Below are positions 17,799-27,154 of a stretch of 64,000 nucleotides of DNA, one piece after another. The notes beneath the pieces are model-generated. The model was not told the DNA's origin. It saw only the letters and a program-made list of their open reading frames with translations, and made no database searches. This DNA is from Vibrio sp. CB1-14 (lineage in GTDB: Bacteria > Pseudomonadota > Gammaproteobacteria > Enterobacterales > Vibrionaceae). Each line of letters starts with the position of its first letter. Positions within the stretch are counted from its first letter, which is position 1. The stretch is from contig NZ_CP115920.1 in the NCBI RefSeq assembly GCF_040412085.2, forward strand, positions 1,488,001 to 1,552,000, written 5' to 3'. A program made the translations under genes and the position numbers.

Positions 17799-19454
17799 AT
17801 GCGAAACTGGTTAATTTTGCCGAGTATATTGATCTCGGCATTGTCAAGTTCAGTCGCCGTTACAGCGGCGCCAGACCAGCTCGTGTCTGATTCTAGCGAA
17901 CTTACCTCTTATTCTGTTAAACATATTGAACCGATTCTGAAATCGAGCTCAGCAGAAGCCTCTGAAAAGATTGAATCGATGCCTAGCATCGACAGCGAGT
18001 TCCTTTATCCACAACTGGTGGAATATGTCTATTCTCGCCTAGAACGAGCAACGCTTTGGGCGGATGTTGAGCTGAATGCTCAAGTTAACCTTCAACTTGA
18101 TGTCGTACGGTTGGCTGGTTTTAGTCCGGTGTTCGAACATCGTGTCGCTTTAATGCAAGCTGCCTATCAGCAGCAGGATGCTGCTTTATATGACAGACTG
18201 ACCACCGACACGTTTCTGCTTTACATGAGCTATGTCGCTGCTGCGGCGGATAAAGGCAAAGAGTGGTATTTCACTACCGATTTGAATGAGGTGATGCCAA
18301 GGCCTTCTGCGACGGAAGTAGATTTGTTGGTCTCTGCCTTTGAGGCTGGTACGGAATCGGAATATGTTTTAAGTCTCGCCTCACCAATGCTTAAACAGCC
18401 AGGGTTTGAAAACGCCTATATTGACCTGGTTGTTAAGTCTCAACTGGATACGCCATTGTACGAACAAACGGGATTATTGCGCATGGGGGACGTGCTGATG
18501 CCGCAACAATATGAGTTGCTGGTCGAACGTTTACAAGCGTCGGACGTCGAGGTGTTGATTCGCGATGATTATATGTTTGATGAGTCGCTAGATTTTGCAG
18601 TGCGCGAGTTTCAGCGTCTCTATGGACTTAATGACGACGGAATTATTGGGCCAAATACTGTCGAATGGTTGAATAAGTCTTCCGATGACAAACTTAGGAT
18701 CTTAGCGTTGAACTCAGAGCGCTCCCGTCTATGGCCAGAGCAGCGTCAAAACATCATTTTGGTTAACGTGCCGAGCTTTCAGCTCAAATATTGGGATGAA
18801 GGTGAAACGCGATTCGAGTCGAGAGTCATTGTCGGTAGAACCAGTCGTCAAACTCCCATCTTTGAAACCAAAATGGATTCATTGATCTTGAATCCTACCT
18901 GGAATGTACCATGGAAGATCATGGTGAAAGACATTATTCCTAAAGTGAAGCGTGATCCGACCTATTTGTTTTCTCAGCGCTTCGAAATTTTGGAAGGCTG
19001 GAATAACCAGAACAGGATTGATCCAACTATGATCAATTGGAGCGAGGTCAACGCTAGGCGATTTCCATATCGAATGCGCCAGAAAGCCGGTGAGCTCAAT
19101 GCGCTCGGCCAATACAAGTTCAACACACCGAATGCGCAAGCCATTTTCTTGCACGACACGCCAAGTAAGCATTTGTTTGATGAAAGTTTACGTGCGTTTA
19201 GCTCGGGTTGTGTCCGGGTCGAACATGCAGACCAATTTGCTGAAGTGTTGCTAGAGGTGCAGGGTAAGAGTTTAGAAGATGTCGCGTCCTCGCGTCCCAA
19301 TAAAGCCATTGCCTTTAAGGAGCGAATTCCGGTGCACATTATCTATCAAACAGCTTGGCTCGTAGACGGTAAGGCACACTTCCGCGGTGACGTCTACCGT
19401 TACGATGACAAGCGCAACCCAGTAGAAGAGGCTGCCTTATCGAGTAATCGATAA
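17799..19454 (+). CDS. ldtD: L,D-transpeptidase, YcbB/LdtD type
   Basis: A 551-residue exported enzyme that makes 3-3 crosslinks in peptidoglycan. It has a signal peptide ending near VTAAPD (residue about 24), a peptidoglycan-binding domain at about 255-292 (FAVREFQRLYGLNDDGIIG split by the domain loop) and a YkuD catalytic domain from about 317. The active site is His452 plus Cys471 in SSGCVRVE. The SSGC variant is also that of E. coli YcbB. AAGGAGG precedes the ATG. In E. coli ycbB is also near ycbL, and here the ycbL homologue follows; the intervening E. coli ycbK has no counterpart. Confidence 0.9.
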   Translation: MRNWLILPSILISALSSSVAVTAAPDQLVSDSSELTSYSVKHIEPILKSSSAEASEKIESMPSIDSEFLYPQLVEYVYSRLERATLWADVELNAQVNLQLDVVRLAGFSPVFEHRVALMQAAYQQQDAALYDRLTTDTFLLYMSYVAAAADKGKEWYFTTDLNEVMPRPSATEVDLLVSAFEAGTESEYVLSLASPMLKQPGFENAYIDLVVKSQLDTPLYEQTGLLRMGDVLMPQQYELLVERLQASDVEVLIRDDYMFDESLDFAVREFQRLYGLNDDGIIGPNTVEWLNKSSDDKLRILALNSERSRLWPEQRQNIILVNVPSFQLKYWDEGETRFESRVIVGRTSRQTPIFETKMDSLILNPTWNVPWKIMVKDIIPKVKRDPTYLFSQRFEILEGWNNQNRIDPTMINWSEVNARRFPYRMRQKAGELNALGQYKFNTPNAQAIFLHDTPSKHLFDESLRAFSSGCVRVEHADQFAEVLLEVQGKSLEDVASSRPNKAIAFKERIPVHIIYQTAWLVDGKAHFRGDVYRYDDKRNPVEEAALSSNR

Positions 19455-19476
19455 TCAAACAAACCTCACTTTGATA

Positions 19477-19513
19477 AAGAGCCATCGTGCCAGTTTTGCC
19501 ACGGTGGCTTTGT
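19477..19513 (+). terminator. Stem-loop terminator after ldtD
   Basis: GCCATCGTG pairs with CACGGTGGC (one G-T pair), followed by TTTGTTGT. It ends the ldtD transcript before the hydrolase gene. Confidence 0.65.
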
Positions 19514-19653
19514 TGTCTCTGAAATATAATGGTAACGAGTAGGGCATCGTCTAATCACTGTCTTGATTTTCACTGTTTGGCCAGCGGCACAGACTTGTTA
19601 TTCTTCTATGACAGTGTCATAGTCGCCTCAGTTTACAAAATATAGGGTTTATC

Positions 19654-20307
19654 ATGAGTCTTAAGTATCAAATCGTACCGGTCACTACCTTCGCGCAAAA
19701 CTGCTCTATTGTATGGTGTGACGAAACTATGAAAGGTATTGTGGTTGATCCAGGTGGTGACGTAAAACAGTTGCTAGCCTTGGTTGAACAGCTTGGCGTA
19801 ACGATTGAGAAGCTAGTTTTGACTCACGGTCACCTTGATCATGTTGGTGGTACGGTAGAGATGTCCGAGTCTCTTAAAGTGGACATTATCGGCCCGCATA
19901 AAGCGGACAACTTCTGGCTTCAAGGTTTGGAAGGTCAAAGTCAAATGTTTGGCTGGCCATTAACGGAAGCGTTTGAGCCAACTGAGTGGCTAGACGAAGG
20001 CGATGTGGTTACTTTTGGTAATGAATCTCTAAGTGTTTACCACACGCCGGGTCACACACCAGGTCACGTGTGCTTGTTTAATGAAGACGCTAAGGTCGCG
20101 TTTGTCGGTGATGTTCTGTTCAATGGCAGCATCGGTCGTACTGACTTCCCTCAAGGCGATCATGCAACACTGATAAACTCGATAAAAACCAAGTTGTGGC
20201 CACTGGGTAATGATGTGAAATTTGTACCAGGACACGGCCCAGAGTCTACGTTTGGTCGTGAGCGTGTCTCTAATCCCTACGTTGCTGATGAGATGCCTCT
20301 TTACTAA
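19654..20307 (+). CDS. gloC: Metallo-beta-lactamase-fold hydrolase, glyoxalase II type (YcbL)
   Basis: A 217-residue cytoplasmic metallohydrolase with the signature THGHLDH (His58, His60, Asp62, His63) and further metal ligands in HTPGHTPGH and FVPGHGP. Size and motifs match E. coli YcbL (GloC), a type II glyoxalase that hydrolyses S-lactoylglutathione. It sits downstream of the L,D-transpeptidase as in E. coli. Its 3' end overlaps the convergent DUF2982-like gene by four bases. Confidence 0.87.
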   Translation: MSLKYQIVPVTTFAQNCSIVWCDETMKGIVVDPGGDVKQLLALVEQLGVTIEKLVLTHGHLDHVGGTVEMSESLKVDIIGPHKADNFWLQGLEGQSQMFGWPLTEAFEPTEWLDEGDVVTFGNESLSVYHTPGHTPGHVCLFNEDAKVAFVGDVLFNGSIGRTDFPQGDHATLINSIKTKLWPLGNDVKFVPGHGPESTFGRERVSNPYVADEMPLY

Positions 20308-20990
20308 ACCTCACTCCGGCTTGCCGCTGCTTGATAGCGGCGAGCCAATCCCACAAAATCTTCTCCTGCTCTATCTAAATCCGCTTCGGCAATAAATACG
20401 TCGTATCCGTAAAACTCTCTTTGATGTTTCATACGATTGGCAAGCATGGCCAGAAGTCCTTTGTATTCGATGCCGCGCTCATCGACAAAGGGTTCAGCGT
20501 CGAGAACAATGTCTTCAAAGCTCTTGGCCGGTGAGGTTTGCTGTACGCCGATATAAAGTAGTGCACGTTGGCTAAGTAGAATATCGGTGGCAATACGCGG
20601 ACAGATGGCATCCAAGTAGGGACCATATTCTTTCACTCGAAGCCCAATCCAGGGAAGGGGCTTATGCCAGCCCTCTTGGTGTTGAGTACAGATCCCAATT
20701 CTCTCGACATTCGCCCAACGAAGAACCCAGCCACCCTTAAACAAATGCTGTTGAAGATGAGAGTTGGTTAGGGTAAACGTGACGCGACTTTTTTGTAGCA
20801 TAAGGTAAGCAAATCCCGACACACTTGCGAAAATGGCAATGAACAGCCAGGCGTGCTCCCAAGAAGGTGAGAGTAACAAAAAGCAGAAACACACCAACGC
20901 GCCCACGCCAGCCAACAGCCTGACAGTAGGAGAGTCCCAAGTATAGTGGTGATTGCTAAGATGTAATGTGTCCATAATCGGTGCCATCAA
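20304..20990 (-). CDS. DUF2982-like membrane protein
   Basis: A 228-residue protein with two adjacent membrane spans near the N-terminus (about residues 22-42 and 45-65) and a soluble remainder. It looks like the Vibrio-associated DUF2982 family, of unknown function. The body has a PH-like beta pattern after the spans (VTFTLTNSHLQQHLFKGGWVLRW, cut here at the family-typical position). It is convergent with gloC. I recognise the family with moderate confidence only. Confidence 0.65.
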   Translation of the reverse strand: MMAPIMDTLHLSNHHYTWDSPTVRLLAGVGALVCFCFLLLSPSWEHAWLFIAIFASVSGFAYLMLQKSRVTFTLTNSHLQQHLFKGGWVLRWANVERIGICTQHQEGWHKPLPWIGLRVKEYGPYLDAICPRIATDILLSQRALLYIGVQQTSPAKSFEDIVLDAEPFVDERGIEYKGLLAMLANRMKHQREFYGYDVFIAEADLDRAGEDFVGLARRYQAAASRSEV

Positions 20991-21185
20991 TGAATACTAA
21001 TCTCACTTTATACTGGTGAAACAACCACAAAGTTTATTGTTTAAATAATAGTCATTGTTGGCTCGGGACGGCATTTTTGTCTCGAGTTTGTGTCAAGACC
21101 CTACAAAAGCATTCAAAATTTTGGTATAAAACGCGCTTCAAATTTTGACCACTGCCTTGATGCAGTGAATTGGAGAGAAAACTCG

Positions 21186-21548
21186 ATGAGACTTGCTCAT
21201 AAGCGCAAAGTGCAAGCAAAATTGCAAAAGCGCATTAAAGCGGTAGTTGCCAACACAGCCGCTGCAACAAAAACAGCAAAGCCTGTTGTAGCAAAAGCAC
21301 CTGTAGTTGAAACCGCAACTGCGACAAAAAAAGTTGATGTAGCCCTAACTCCTAAACAGCAACAAGTGCTAGACATCGTTGCTAACAACGCTGAAGGCAT
21401 CAACCCGAAAGGTATCGGCCTTGCGGCTGGCCAAGAAGATGCGAAAGCAGCCTCTTGGGCAACTGGCGCTCTAAAGAAACTTCTTGAAGAAGGTTTGGTG
21501 GCTAAAGAGCAGCTAGCGGGCAACAAAGTGATCTACAAAGCGCTATAA
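21186..21548 (+). CDS. Small lysine/alanine-rich protein with winged-helix-like C-terminus
   Basis: A 120-residue protein. The N-terminal third is basic (MRLAHKRKVQAKLQKRIKAV), the middle is a low-complexity Ala/Thr/Lys linker, and the C-terminal 60 residues look like a winged helix (LTPKQQQVLDIVANNAEGI... then LKKLLEEGLVAKEQLAGNK). I chose the ATG at 21186, preceded by GGAGAG at 21172-21177; an in-frame extension to 21090 has no ribosome site. Probably nucleic-acid binding. Monocistronic, with its own terminator. Confidence 0.72.
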   Translation: MRLAHKRKVQAKLQKRIKAVVANTAAATKTAKPVVAKAPVVETATATKKVDVALTPKQQQVLDIVANNAEGINPKGIGLAAGQEDAKAASWATGALKKLLEEGLVAKEQLAGNKVIYKAL

Positions 21549-21574
21549 GCGTTCACTTTACCCAATTTCAAAAA

Positions 21575-21597
21575 GACCCCTTTCGAGGGGTTTTTTT
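21575..21597 (+). terminator. Intrinsic terminator
   Basis: ACCCC and GGGGT pair across a short loop, followed by seven T. The rest of the gap to the TRAP transporter (to 21938) holds no further gene that I can support, only promoter and leader. Confidence 0.85.
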
Positions 21598-21938
21598 GAT
21601 CCTGTCGTTTGGAAAATTGGGAGATGTTAGCGACAGATGTCACAAAAGTAGCCATCCTGTAATATCTTGCTGATAATAAATGCGTACGTGTTTGTCTCGT
21701 TCTAGATTTCTTTCTGAACACTCTAACCTGTTGATTTTTATTTGTCTTGAGTAACTACCTCGTTTATCACCTACGTAGTAATACGTAATACCAAGGTCGA
21801 AGTCGATCTGTTGATAATCTTATTACTGCGTGCTCGCACTAATACACCTTGCTGGGTTTTCCATCCATAGTTATCTGGAATGTGAAACTTGGAGTCAGTT
21901 ACTGACTTCAAAAAGGAACCTACTCAAGGAACTGAATA

Positions 21939-23033
21939 ATGAGTCTAATCAAGAAATCAGTATCACGTGTCATGAAGAGCACGGCTATCGTAGCTGCAAC
22001 CTGCCTAGCGTTTGTTGCTGGAAATGCCAGCGCTGACGATAAAGTCTATCGCCTAAAACTTGCAGAAACTTGGGGGCCAAACTTCCCAATTTTCGGTGAT
22101 GCAACGAAGAACATGGCGAAAATGGCCGAAGAAATGTCGAACGGTCGTCTGCAAATTCGCATCGATTCGTCTAACAAACACAAAGCGCCGTTCGGTGTGT
22201 TTGATATGGTGAAATCTGGTCAGTACGACATGAGCCACTCTGCGTCATACTACTGGAAAGGCAAGGTGCCAAATACCCTCTACTTTACAACGATGCCTTT
22301 TGGTATGACGGCACCTGAGCAGTATGCGTGGTTCTACCACGGCGGTGGTATGCAGTTGATGGAAAAAGTGTATGACCCACATAACTTGCTGTCTTTCCCT
22401 GGTGGTAACACTGATGTACAGATGGGCGGTTGGTTCCAGAAAGAGATCAACAGCGTAGAGGACTTGCAAGGTCTGAAAATGCGTATCCCAGGCTTCGCGG
22501 GTGAAATCCTAGCTGAAGTTGGCGCTAAACCAACGAACATCGCATCGGGTGAATTGTACACATCTCTAGAGCGTCGCACGATTGACGCGCTTGAGTGGGT
22601 AGGCCCTTCACTTGACCTTCGTATGGGCTTTCACAAAATTGCTCCGTACTACTACACAGGTTGGCATGAGCCAGCAACAGAGCTTCAGTTCCTAGTTAAC
22701 AAACGTACTTGGAATAAGCTTCCGGATGACCTGAAAGCGATTCTACAAATCGCAATGAAGACAGCCGCGTACGACATGTACATCCAATCGACTCACGAAA
22801 GTGGTAAGAACTGGGCGACTATCCAAACTGATTACCCTGACGTGAAAGTGAAAGACTTCCCGAAAGAAGTTATGGATGCGCTTCGTGATGCCAACGACAA
22901 ACTGCTTAAGCAACACGCCGACAAAGATGAGATGGCGAAAGAGATCCAAGCATCACAAGCAGCTTACCTAGAGCAAGTGCGTTCTTGGACTGATATCGCG
23001 TCGAAAGCTTACCTAAACAAGTTCGACGACTAA
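21939..23033 (+). CDS. TRAP transporter substrate-binding protein (DctP family, TakP-like)
   Basis: A 364-residue periplasmic binding protein. The signal peptide ends at GNASAD (residue about 32). The DctP fold shows the carboxylate-binding arginine in LKMRIPGF and a WVGPSLDLRMGFHKIAPYYY-type segment, here split by normal loops. The long WKGKVPNTLYFTTMPFGM region is typical of the COG4663 subgroup, whose TakP members bind alpha-keto acids. A short organic acid is therefore the best guess. AAGGAACC precedes the gene by about 20 bases. It is followed by a stem-loop and then both permease subunits. Confidence 0.87.
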   Translation: MSLIKKSVSRVMKSTAIVAATCLAFVAGNASADDKVYRLKLAETWGPNFPIFGDATKNMAKMAEEMSNGRLQIRIDSSNKHKAPFGVFDMVKSGQYDMSHSASYYWKGKVPNTLYFTTMPFGMTAPEQYAWFYHGGGMQLMEKVYDPHNLLSFPGGNTDVQMGGWFQKEINSVEDLQGLKMRIPGFAGEILAEVGAKPTNIASGELYTSLERRTIDALEWVGPSLDLRMGFHKIAPYYYTGWHEPATELQFLVNKRTWNKLPDDLKAILQIAMKTAAYDMYIQSTHESGKNWATIQTDYPDVKVKDFPKEVMDALRDANDKLLKQHADKDEMAKEIQASQAAYLEQVRSWTDIASKAYLNKFDD

Positions 23034-23044
23034 CCCCCCAACTC

Positions 23045-23070
23045 AAGTGGCGTAGCTCCTGCGCCACTTT
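23045..23070 (+). terminator. Stem-loop between binding protein and permeases
   Basis: AAGTGGCG and CGCCACTT pair across nine bases, followed by TCTTTT. It probably lets only part of the transcript continue, so the binding protein is made in excess over the permeases. Confidence 0.65.
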
Positions 23071-23140
23071 CTTTTACACCCATTGTCATACGCCCTAATC
23101 ATAACTATTAACGAATCACGGCGGATAGGCGGAAAGTTGT

Positions 23141-23683
23141 ATGCGTAGTTTAATTTATATCGAAAGACTGTTTAACAAGATAGCCGATGTGCTCGGGTGG
23201 CTATCCAGTATTCTTTTTCTTCTTCTGTTAGCAAACGTGGTTTATGACGTTGTCATGCGCTACGTCTTTAATGATGTGTCGATTGCCTTCCAAGAAATGG
23301 AGTGGCACCTGTTTTCAGCGGTGTTCTTATTAGGTGTGCCTTATGCCATAAAAGCGGGCGGTCACGTTCGTGTGGATGTGTTCTATGAGCGCTTATCTAT
23401 GAAGGCGCAGGCCATTATCGACTTACTCGGCACCTTTATCTTTTTGTTCCCATTTTGCCTATTGGTCGCTTGGTACGGTATCGACTTTGCGAAAGAAAGT
23501 TTTGAGCTTGGTGAAACTTCCGGTGACCCAGGTGGCTTACCTTATCGTTGGGTGATTAAAGCGATGATCCCATTGTCCTTCTCATTTATGGCGATTGCTG
23601 GCTGCGGATTGGTGCTTCACTCATTGAACAAGTTGTTTAATCCGCATTTGATGTACGCAAAGTCTTCCGACGCTAAAGAATAA
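23141..23683 (+). CDS. TRAP transporter small permease subunit (DctQ type)
   Basis: A 180-residue protein with four membrane spans and the DctQ-type conserved segments RYVFNDVSIAFQEMEWHLF and GGHVRVDVFY. It forms the small integral subunit that pairs with the DctM-type subunit. It lies 10 bases before that gene, and GGCGGAAAG precedes its ATG. Confidence 0.9.
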   Translation: MRSLIYIERLFNKIADVLGWLSSILFLLLLANVVYDVVMRYVFNDVSIAFQEMEWHLFSAVFLLGVPYAIKAGGHVRVDVFYERLSMKAQAIIDLLGTFIFLFPFCLLVAWYGIDFAKESFELGETSGDPGGLPYRWVIKAMIPLSFSFMAIAGCGLVLHSLNKLFNPHLMYAKSSDAKE

Positions 23684-23693
23684 GGACGTTCTC

Positions 23694-24977
23694 ATGATCG
23701 GTATTGTGATGTTTTTTGTAGCCTTGTTCGCGCTACTACTTGGTTTCCCTGTCGCCTTCACCTTTGGTGGCATTGCATTAATTTTTGGTGTTTGGGCTGA
23801 AGGCATGGAGATGTTTGCCTTTATGCCATATCGAATTCAATCCATCATGGAGAATACGGTACTCATGGCGGTGCCTCTGTTTGTCTTCATGGGGTTGGTG
23901 CTTCAAAAGACGCGCTTAGCAGAGCAGCTTTTAGAGTCAATGGGGCGCTTATTTGGTGGTGTGCGAGGCGGAATTGCTATCTCTACGGTGCTGGTGGGTG
24001 CATTGCTGGCCGCATCAACGGGTGTGGTTGGTGCTTCTGTTGTAGCAATGGGTCTTATCTCTCTGCCTGTCATGCTTAAGTACAATTACGACAAAGGGCT
24101 TGCCTGCGGTACGATTTGCGCATCGGGTACCCTTGGACAAATCATTCCGCCTTCTATCGTACTCATCTTGCTTGGTGATGTGTTGGGTGTGCCGGTTGGC
24201 GATCTATTCCAAGCGGCGCTGTGGCCGGGGTTTGTTCTAGTTGGCGCCTACGTACTCTATATTCTTATCTATGCCAAGCTGAACCCAGAGAGCGCGCAGC
24301 CAATCCCACGTGATGAGTCTATTTCACGCTCAGAAGAGGTGAAAACGGCACTTAAAGCTATAATTCCACCTTTGGCGCTGATCGTAGTCGTACTGGGCTC
24401 GATATTCGCCGGTATTGCGACGCCAACAGAGTCTGCAGCACTGGGCGGCGCTGGTGCGATTGTGTTGGCTGTGCTTTATCGTCAATTTAGCTGGAGCATG
24501 CTTTACGATGCGTCCAAAGAAACGGTAAAAGTGACGGCGATGGTGTTCGCAATCTTGCTTGGTGCGACCGCTTTCTCAATGGCGTTTACCTACACTGGCG
24601 GCGATATGCTGGTGGAAGAGTGGATGCTAGAAATTCCAGGTGAAAAATGGGGCTTCTTGATCATCACTATGCTGGTTATCTTGATCCTTGGTTTCTTCAT
24701 CGACTTCGTTGAAATCTGCTTCATCATCGTACCTATGATTGCGCCAGTCGCCGAGCTGATGGGTATCAACATGACGTGGTTTGCAATCTTGATTGCGATG
24801 AACCTACAGACCTCGTTCTTAACACCACCATTTGGATTTAGCCTGTTTTATCTTAAGGGAGTGGCGCCAAATGGAGTCACGACACGTGATATCTATCGAG
24901 GCGTGATGCCATTCATCGCGATACAGATAGTGGTGCTAGCTTCTCTCCTCATCTTCCCAGAATTCTATGGAATGTGA
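23694..24977 (+). CDS. TRAP transporter large permease subunit (DctM type)
   Basis: A 427-residue protein with about 12 membrane spans, of the DctM family that catalyses sodium-driven substrate transport. Visible family markers are AVPLFVFMG, GTLGQIIPPSI and the conserved C-terminal LTPPFGFSLFYLKGVAP segment. AAGGACG precedes its ATG. It completes a three-gene TRAP system, and a perfect stem-loop follows before the regulatory genes. Confidence 0.93.
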   Translation: MIGIVMFFVALFALLLGFPVAFTFGGIALIFGVWAEGMEMFAFMPYRIQSIMENTVLMAVPLFVFMGLVLQKTRLAEQLLESMGRLFGGVRGGIAISTVLVGALLAASTGVVGASVVAMGLISLPVMLKYNYDKGLACGTICASGTLGQIIPPSIVLILLGDVLGVPVGDLFQAALWPGFVLVGAYVLYILIYAKLNPESAQPIPRDESISRSEEVKTALKAIIPPLALIVVVLGSIFAGIATPTESAALGGAGAIVLAVLYRQFSWSMLYDASKETVKVTAMVFAILLGATAFSMAFTYTGGDMLVEEWMLEIPGEKWGFLIITMLVILILGFFIDFVEICFIIVPMIAPVAELMGINMTWFAILIAMNLQTSFLTPPFGFSLFYLKGVAPNGVTTRDIYRGVMPFIAIQIVVLASLLIFPEFYGM

Positions 24978-25035
24978 TCGCCTTGGCGTAAGCTCAGCAT
25001 AGCGTTTCATTTCACCGCCACTCGTTGGTAAGGTT

Positions 25036-25064
25036 AGTAAAGCTGCACTTAGTGCAGCTTTACT
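25036..25064 (+). terminator. Perfect 14-bp stem-loop after the TRAP genes
   Basis: AGTAAAGCTGCACT and AGTGCAGCTTTACT are exact reverse complements around one base. No long T-run follows. It probably ends or processes the transporter transcript upstream of the two-component genes. Confidence 0.65.
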
Positions 25065-25132
25065 CGTAAGTGCAAAGGTGAATGCAGTTAAGGGGCGAAT
25101 ATAGCAAAAGGCGAATTTAGGAAAGGATTTCT

Positions 25133-26482
25133 ATGCCGTTAAAAGCCAAACTGATTCTACTGACGTTGATCCCGCTGGTCATTGTAACCGCGAGCGTCAG
25201 TTGGATTACTCTCTACCAAGCTAAGGCATTGGGCGAAAAGGAAATCAGCATCTTTCGCGAGAGTCTGATCCGCACTAAAGAAGCCGCATTGAAAGACAGT
25301 GTTGAGCTCGCTTTTGATGCTATCGAGCAAGCGTATCTAGATCCTACTTTGTCGGAGCGAGAAGCGAAGGTCGAAGTGAAAGCGATTTTGAACCGTCTTC
25401 GCTATGGAACAGACGGCTATTTCTTTGCTTACGATAAGATTGGCACCAACTTAGTCCATCCCATCATTCCCGAGTTGGTGGGACGAAATCTACTTAAACT
25501 TCAAGACCAAGATGGCGATTACCTGATAGAAGCTCTGCTGTTTCAAGCGCAAGCGGGCGGCGGTTTTCATCAGTACTTGTGGCAAAAGCCCTCGACTGGG
25601 GAAACGGTCACCAAGTTGAGTTACGCTGCGTGGCTTGATAAATGGGAGTGGATGATTGGCACAGGTTTGTACATTGAAGATGTGGCGCAAGAAGTGGCGG
25701 TGCTGCGCGCGGCCATCGATAATAATATCGAAACCACCATGTTTTCTATTGTCACCATTTTTGCCGTTACAGTTGCGGTGATCATTGTATTAACGCTGGC
25801 GATCAATTGGCACGAACATAAGCTTGCTGATAAGAACCTTAAAGAGCTGGCACATAAGACGGTGATGTTTCAAGAAGATGAGCGCAAGCATTTGGCGAGG
25901 GAACTTCACGATGGCGTGAATCAGTTGCTGGTGTCGAGTAAGTGTCATTTAGAGCTGATGGACACGGGCAGTGTGGATGACCGCTCTATGGATCATCTCA
26001 AACAATCACAAACCTCGCTGTCAGAAGCGATTATGGAAGTAAGACGTATATCTCATCATCTAAGACCAAGTGCGTTGGATGATATTGGACTTGAAGCCGC
26101 CATTACCACCTTGCTGCAAGACTTTAAAAATTACTCGATGGCGGAAACAAATCTGGTACTTGACGCCAATACACCCAAACTGAAGTCTGAAGTAGCGACT
26201 ACACTGTATCGAGTAGTGCAGGAGTCGTTAAACAACATCGAAAAGCATGCCAGTGCGACTGAAGTGACGGTGTTTCTCAAGCAGTTTGGTGAAGTTCTGC
26301 AACTTATTGTGTCTGACAATGGTGTGGGTTTTGATGTTAGTAGCGCAATGAATAGCCGCGGAATAGGGCTGCGTAATATGCGCGAGCGAGTCGAATTTAT
26401 CGGTGGTGAGTTTGAACTGATTAGTGAGTATGGCAAAGGAACAGAAATAACCGTATTGTTGACGGTAGAAGGAGCGGTGTGA
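25133..26482 (+). CDS. Cache-domain sensor histidine kinase (NarL class)
   Basis: A 449-residue membrane kinase: TM1 at about 5-27, a periplasmic single-Cache (sCache_2) domain at about 40-190 with the signature YGTDGYFFAYD, TM2 at about 203-224, a HisKA_3 phosphoacceptor at His259 in ARELHDGVNQLL, and an HATPase_c domain ending the protein (DNGVGFD, GIGLRNMRERV). sCache_2 domains bind small carboxylates, which suits a regulator of the adjacent TRAP uptake system. AGGAAAGGA precedes the ATG. It overlaps the response-regulator start. Confidence 0.9.
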   Translation: MPLKAKLILLTLIPLVIVTASVSWITLYQAKALGEKEISIFRESLIRTKEAALKDSVELAFDAIEQAYLDPTLSEREAKVEVKAILNRLRYGTDGYFFAYDKIGTNLVHPIIPELVGRNLLKLQDQDGDYLIEALLFQAQAGGGFHQYLWQKPSTGETVTKLSYAAWLDKWEWMIGTGLYIEDVAQEVAVLRAAIDNNIETTMFSIVTIFAVTVAVIIVLTLAINWHEHKLADKNLKELAHKTVMFQEDERKHLARELHDGVNQLLVSSKCHLELMDTGSVDDRSMDHLKQSQTSLSEAIMEVRRISHHLRPSALDDIGLEAAITTLLQDFKNYSMAETNLVLDANTPKLKSEVATTLYRVVQESLNNIEKHASATEVTVFLKQFGEVLQLIVSDNGVGFDVSSAMNSRGIGLRNMRERVEFIGGEFELISEYGKGTEITVLLTVEGAV

Positions 26483-27117
26483 TGGACGACCGAATTAGTG
26501 TAGTGATTGTCGATGATCATCAAGTAGTGCTTGAAGGATTTATGGCGCGTTTAGAACGCGAACCCGATATTGACGTGGTGGCAACAGCCAGTAATGGTGT
26601 GGAAGCGGTTGAAGTTATCAAACAATCGATGCCAGACGTCGTATTGATGGACGTCAGCATGCCAATAATGAACGGCATTGAGGCAACGGAAGTATTGAAA
26701 GCTGAGCTGCCGAACGTTCGCGTGTTAATGCTGACCATGCACGACAACCGTGAGTATATTATGAAGGTGATGCAGGCTGGGGCGGTCGGCTACATGCTTA
26801 AAGAAATTTCTGCCGAGAAAATGGTTCAAGCCATTAAGACGGTTCATCAAGGGTCGACGTATTTTTGCGAGTCGGTAACCCAAACCTTATTCTCTCAAGA
26901 CATCACTCCAACAGCGGTAAAGTCCAACCCGCTGAGCCGCCGTGAAGAATCGGTTTTGACTTTGGTTGCGCAGGGTTGCAGTAGCAAGAAGATCGCTCAA
27001 CTGTTGAATATTTCTTATCGAACGGTCGAGACGCATCGCCAGAATATTAAGCATAAGTTGGACTTGCATTCTACGGCAGAGTTGGCGAAGTATGCGTTGG
27101 AGAATGGTTTGTCCTAG
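26482..27117 (+). CDS. LuxR/NarL-type response regulator
   Basis: A 211-residue two-domain regulator: a receiver with the phosphoacceptor Asp57 (VLMDVSMP) and Lys in the KEIS segment, then a LuxR helix-turn-helix (LTLVAQGCSSKKIAQLLNIS, with the following YRTVETHRQNI). The ATG at 26482 overlaps the kinase stop codon (TGATG) and has GGAG about nine bases upstream. The pair is cotranscribed and probably controls the TRAP operon; that target is inferred from adjacency. No T-rich terminator is seen immediately after it. Confidence 0.92.
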   Translation: MDDRISVVIVDDHQVVLEGFMARLEREPDIDVVATASNGVEAVEVIKQSMPDVVLMDVSMPIMNGIEATEVLKAELPNVRVLMLTMHDNREYIMKVMQAGAVGYMLKEISAEKMVQAIKTVHQGSTYFCESVTQTLFSQDITPTAVKSNPLSRREESVLTLVAQGCSSKKIAQLLNISYRTVETHRQNIKHKLDLHSTAELAKYALENGLS

Positions 27118-27154
27118 TGTCAGGAACACTGTTTTTAAAATAGGCAGCTACTAA

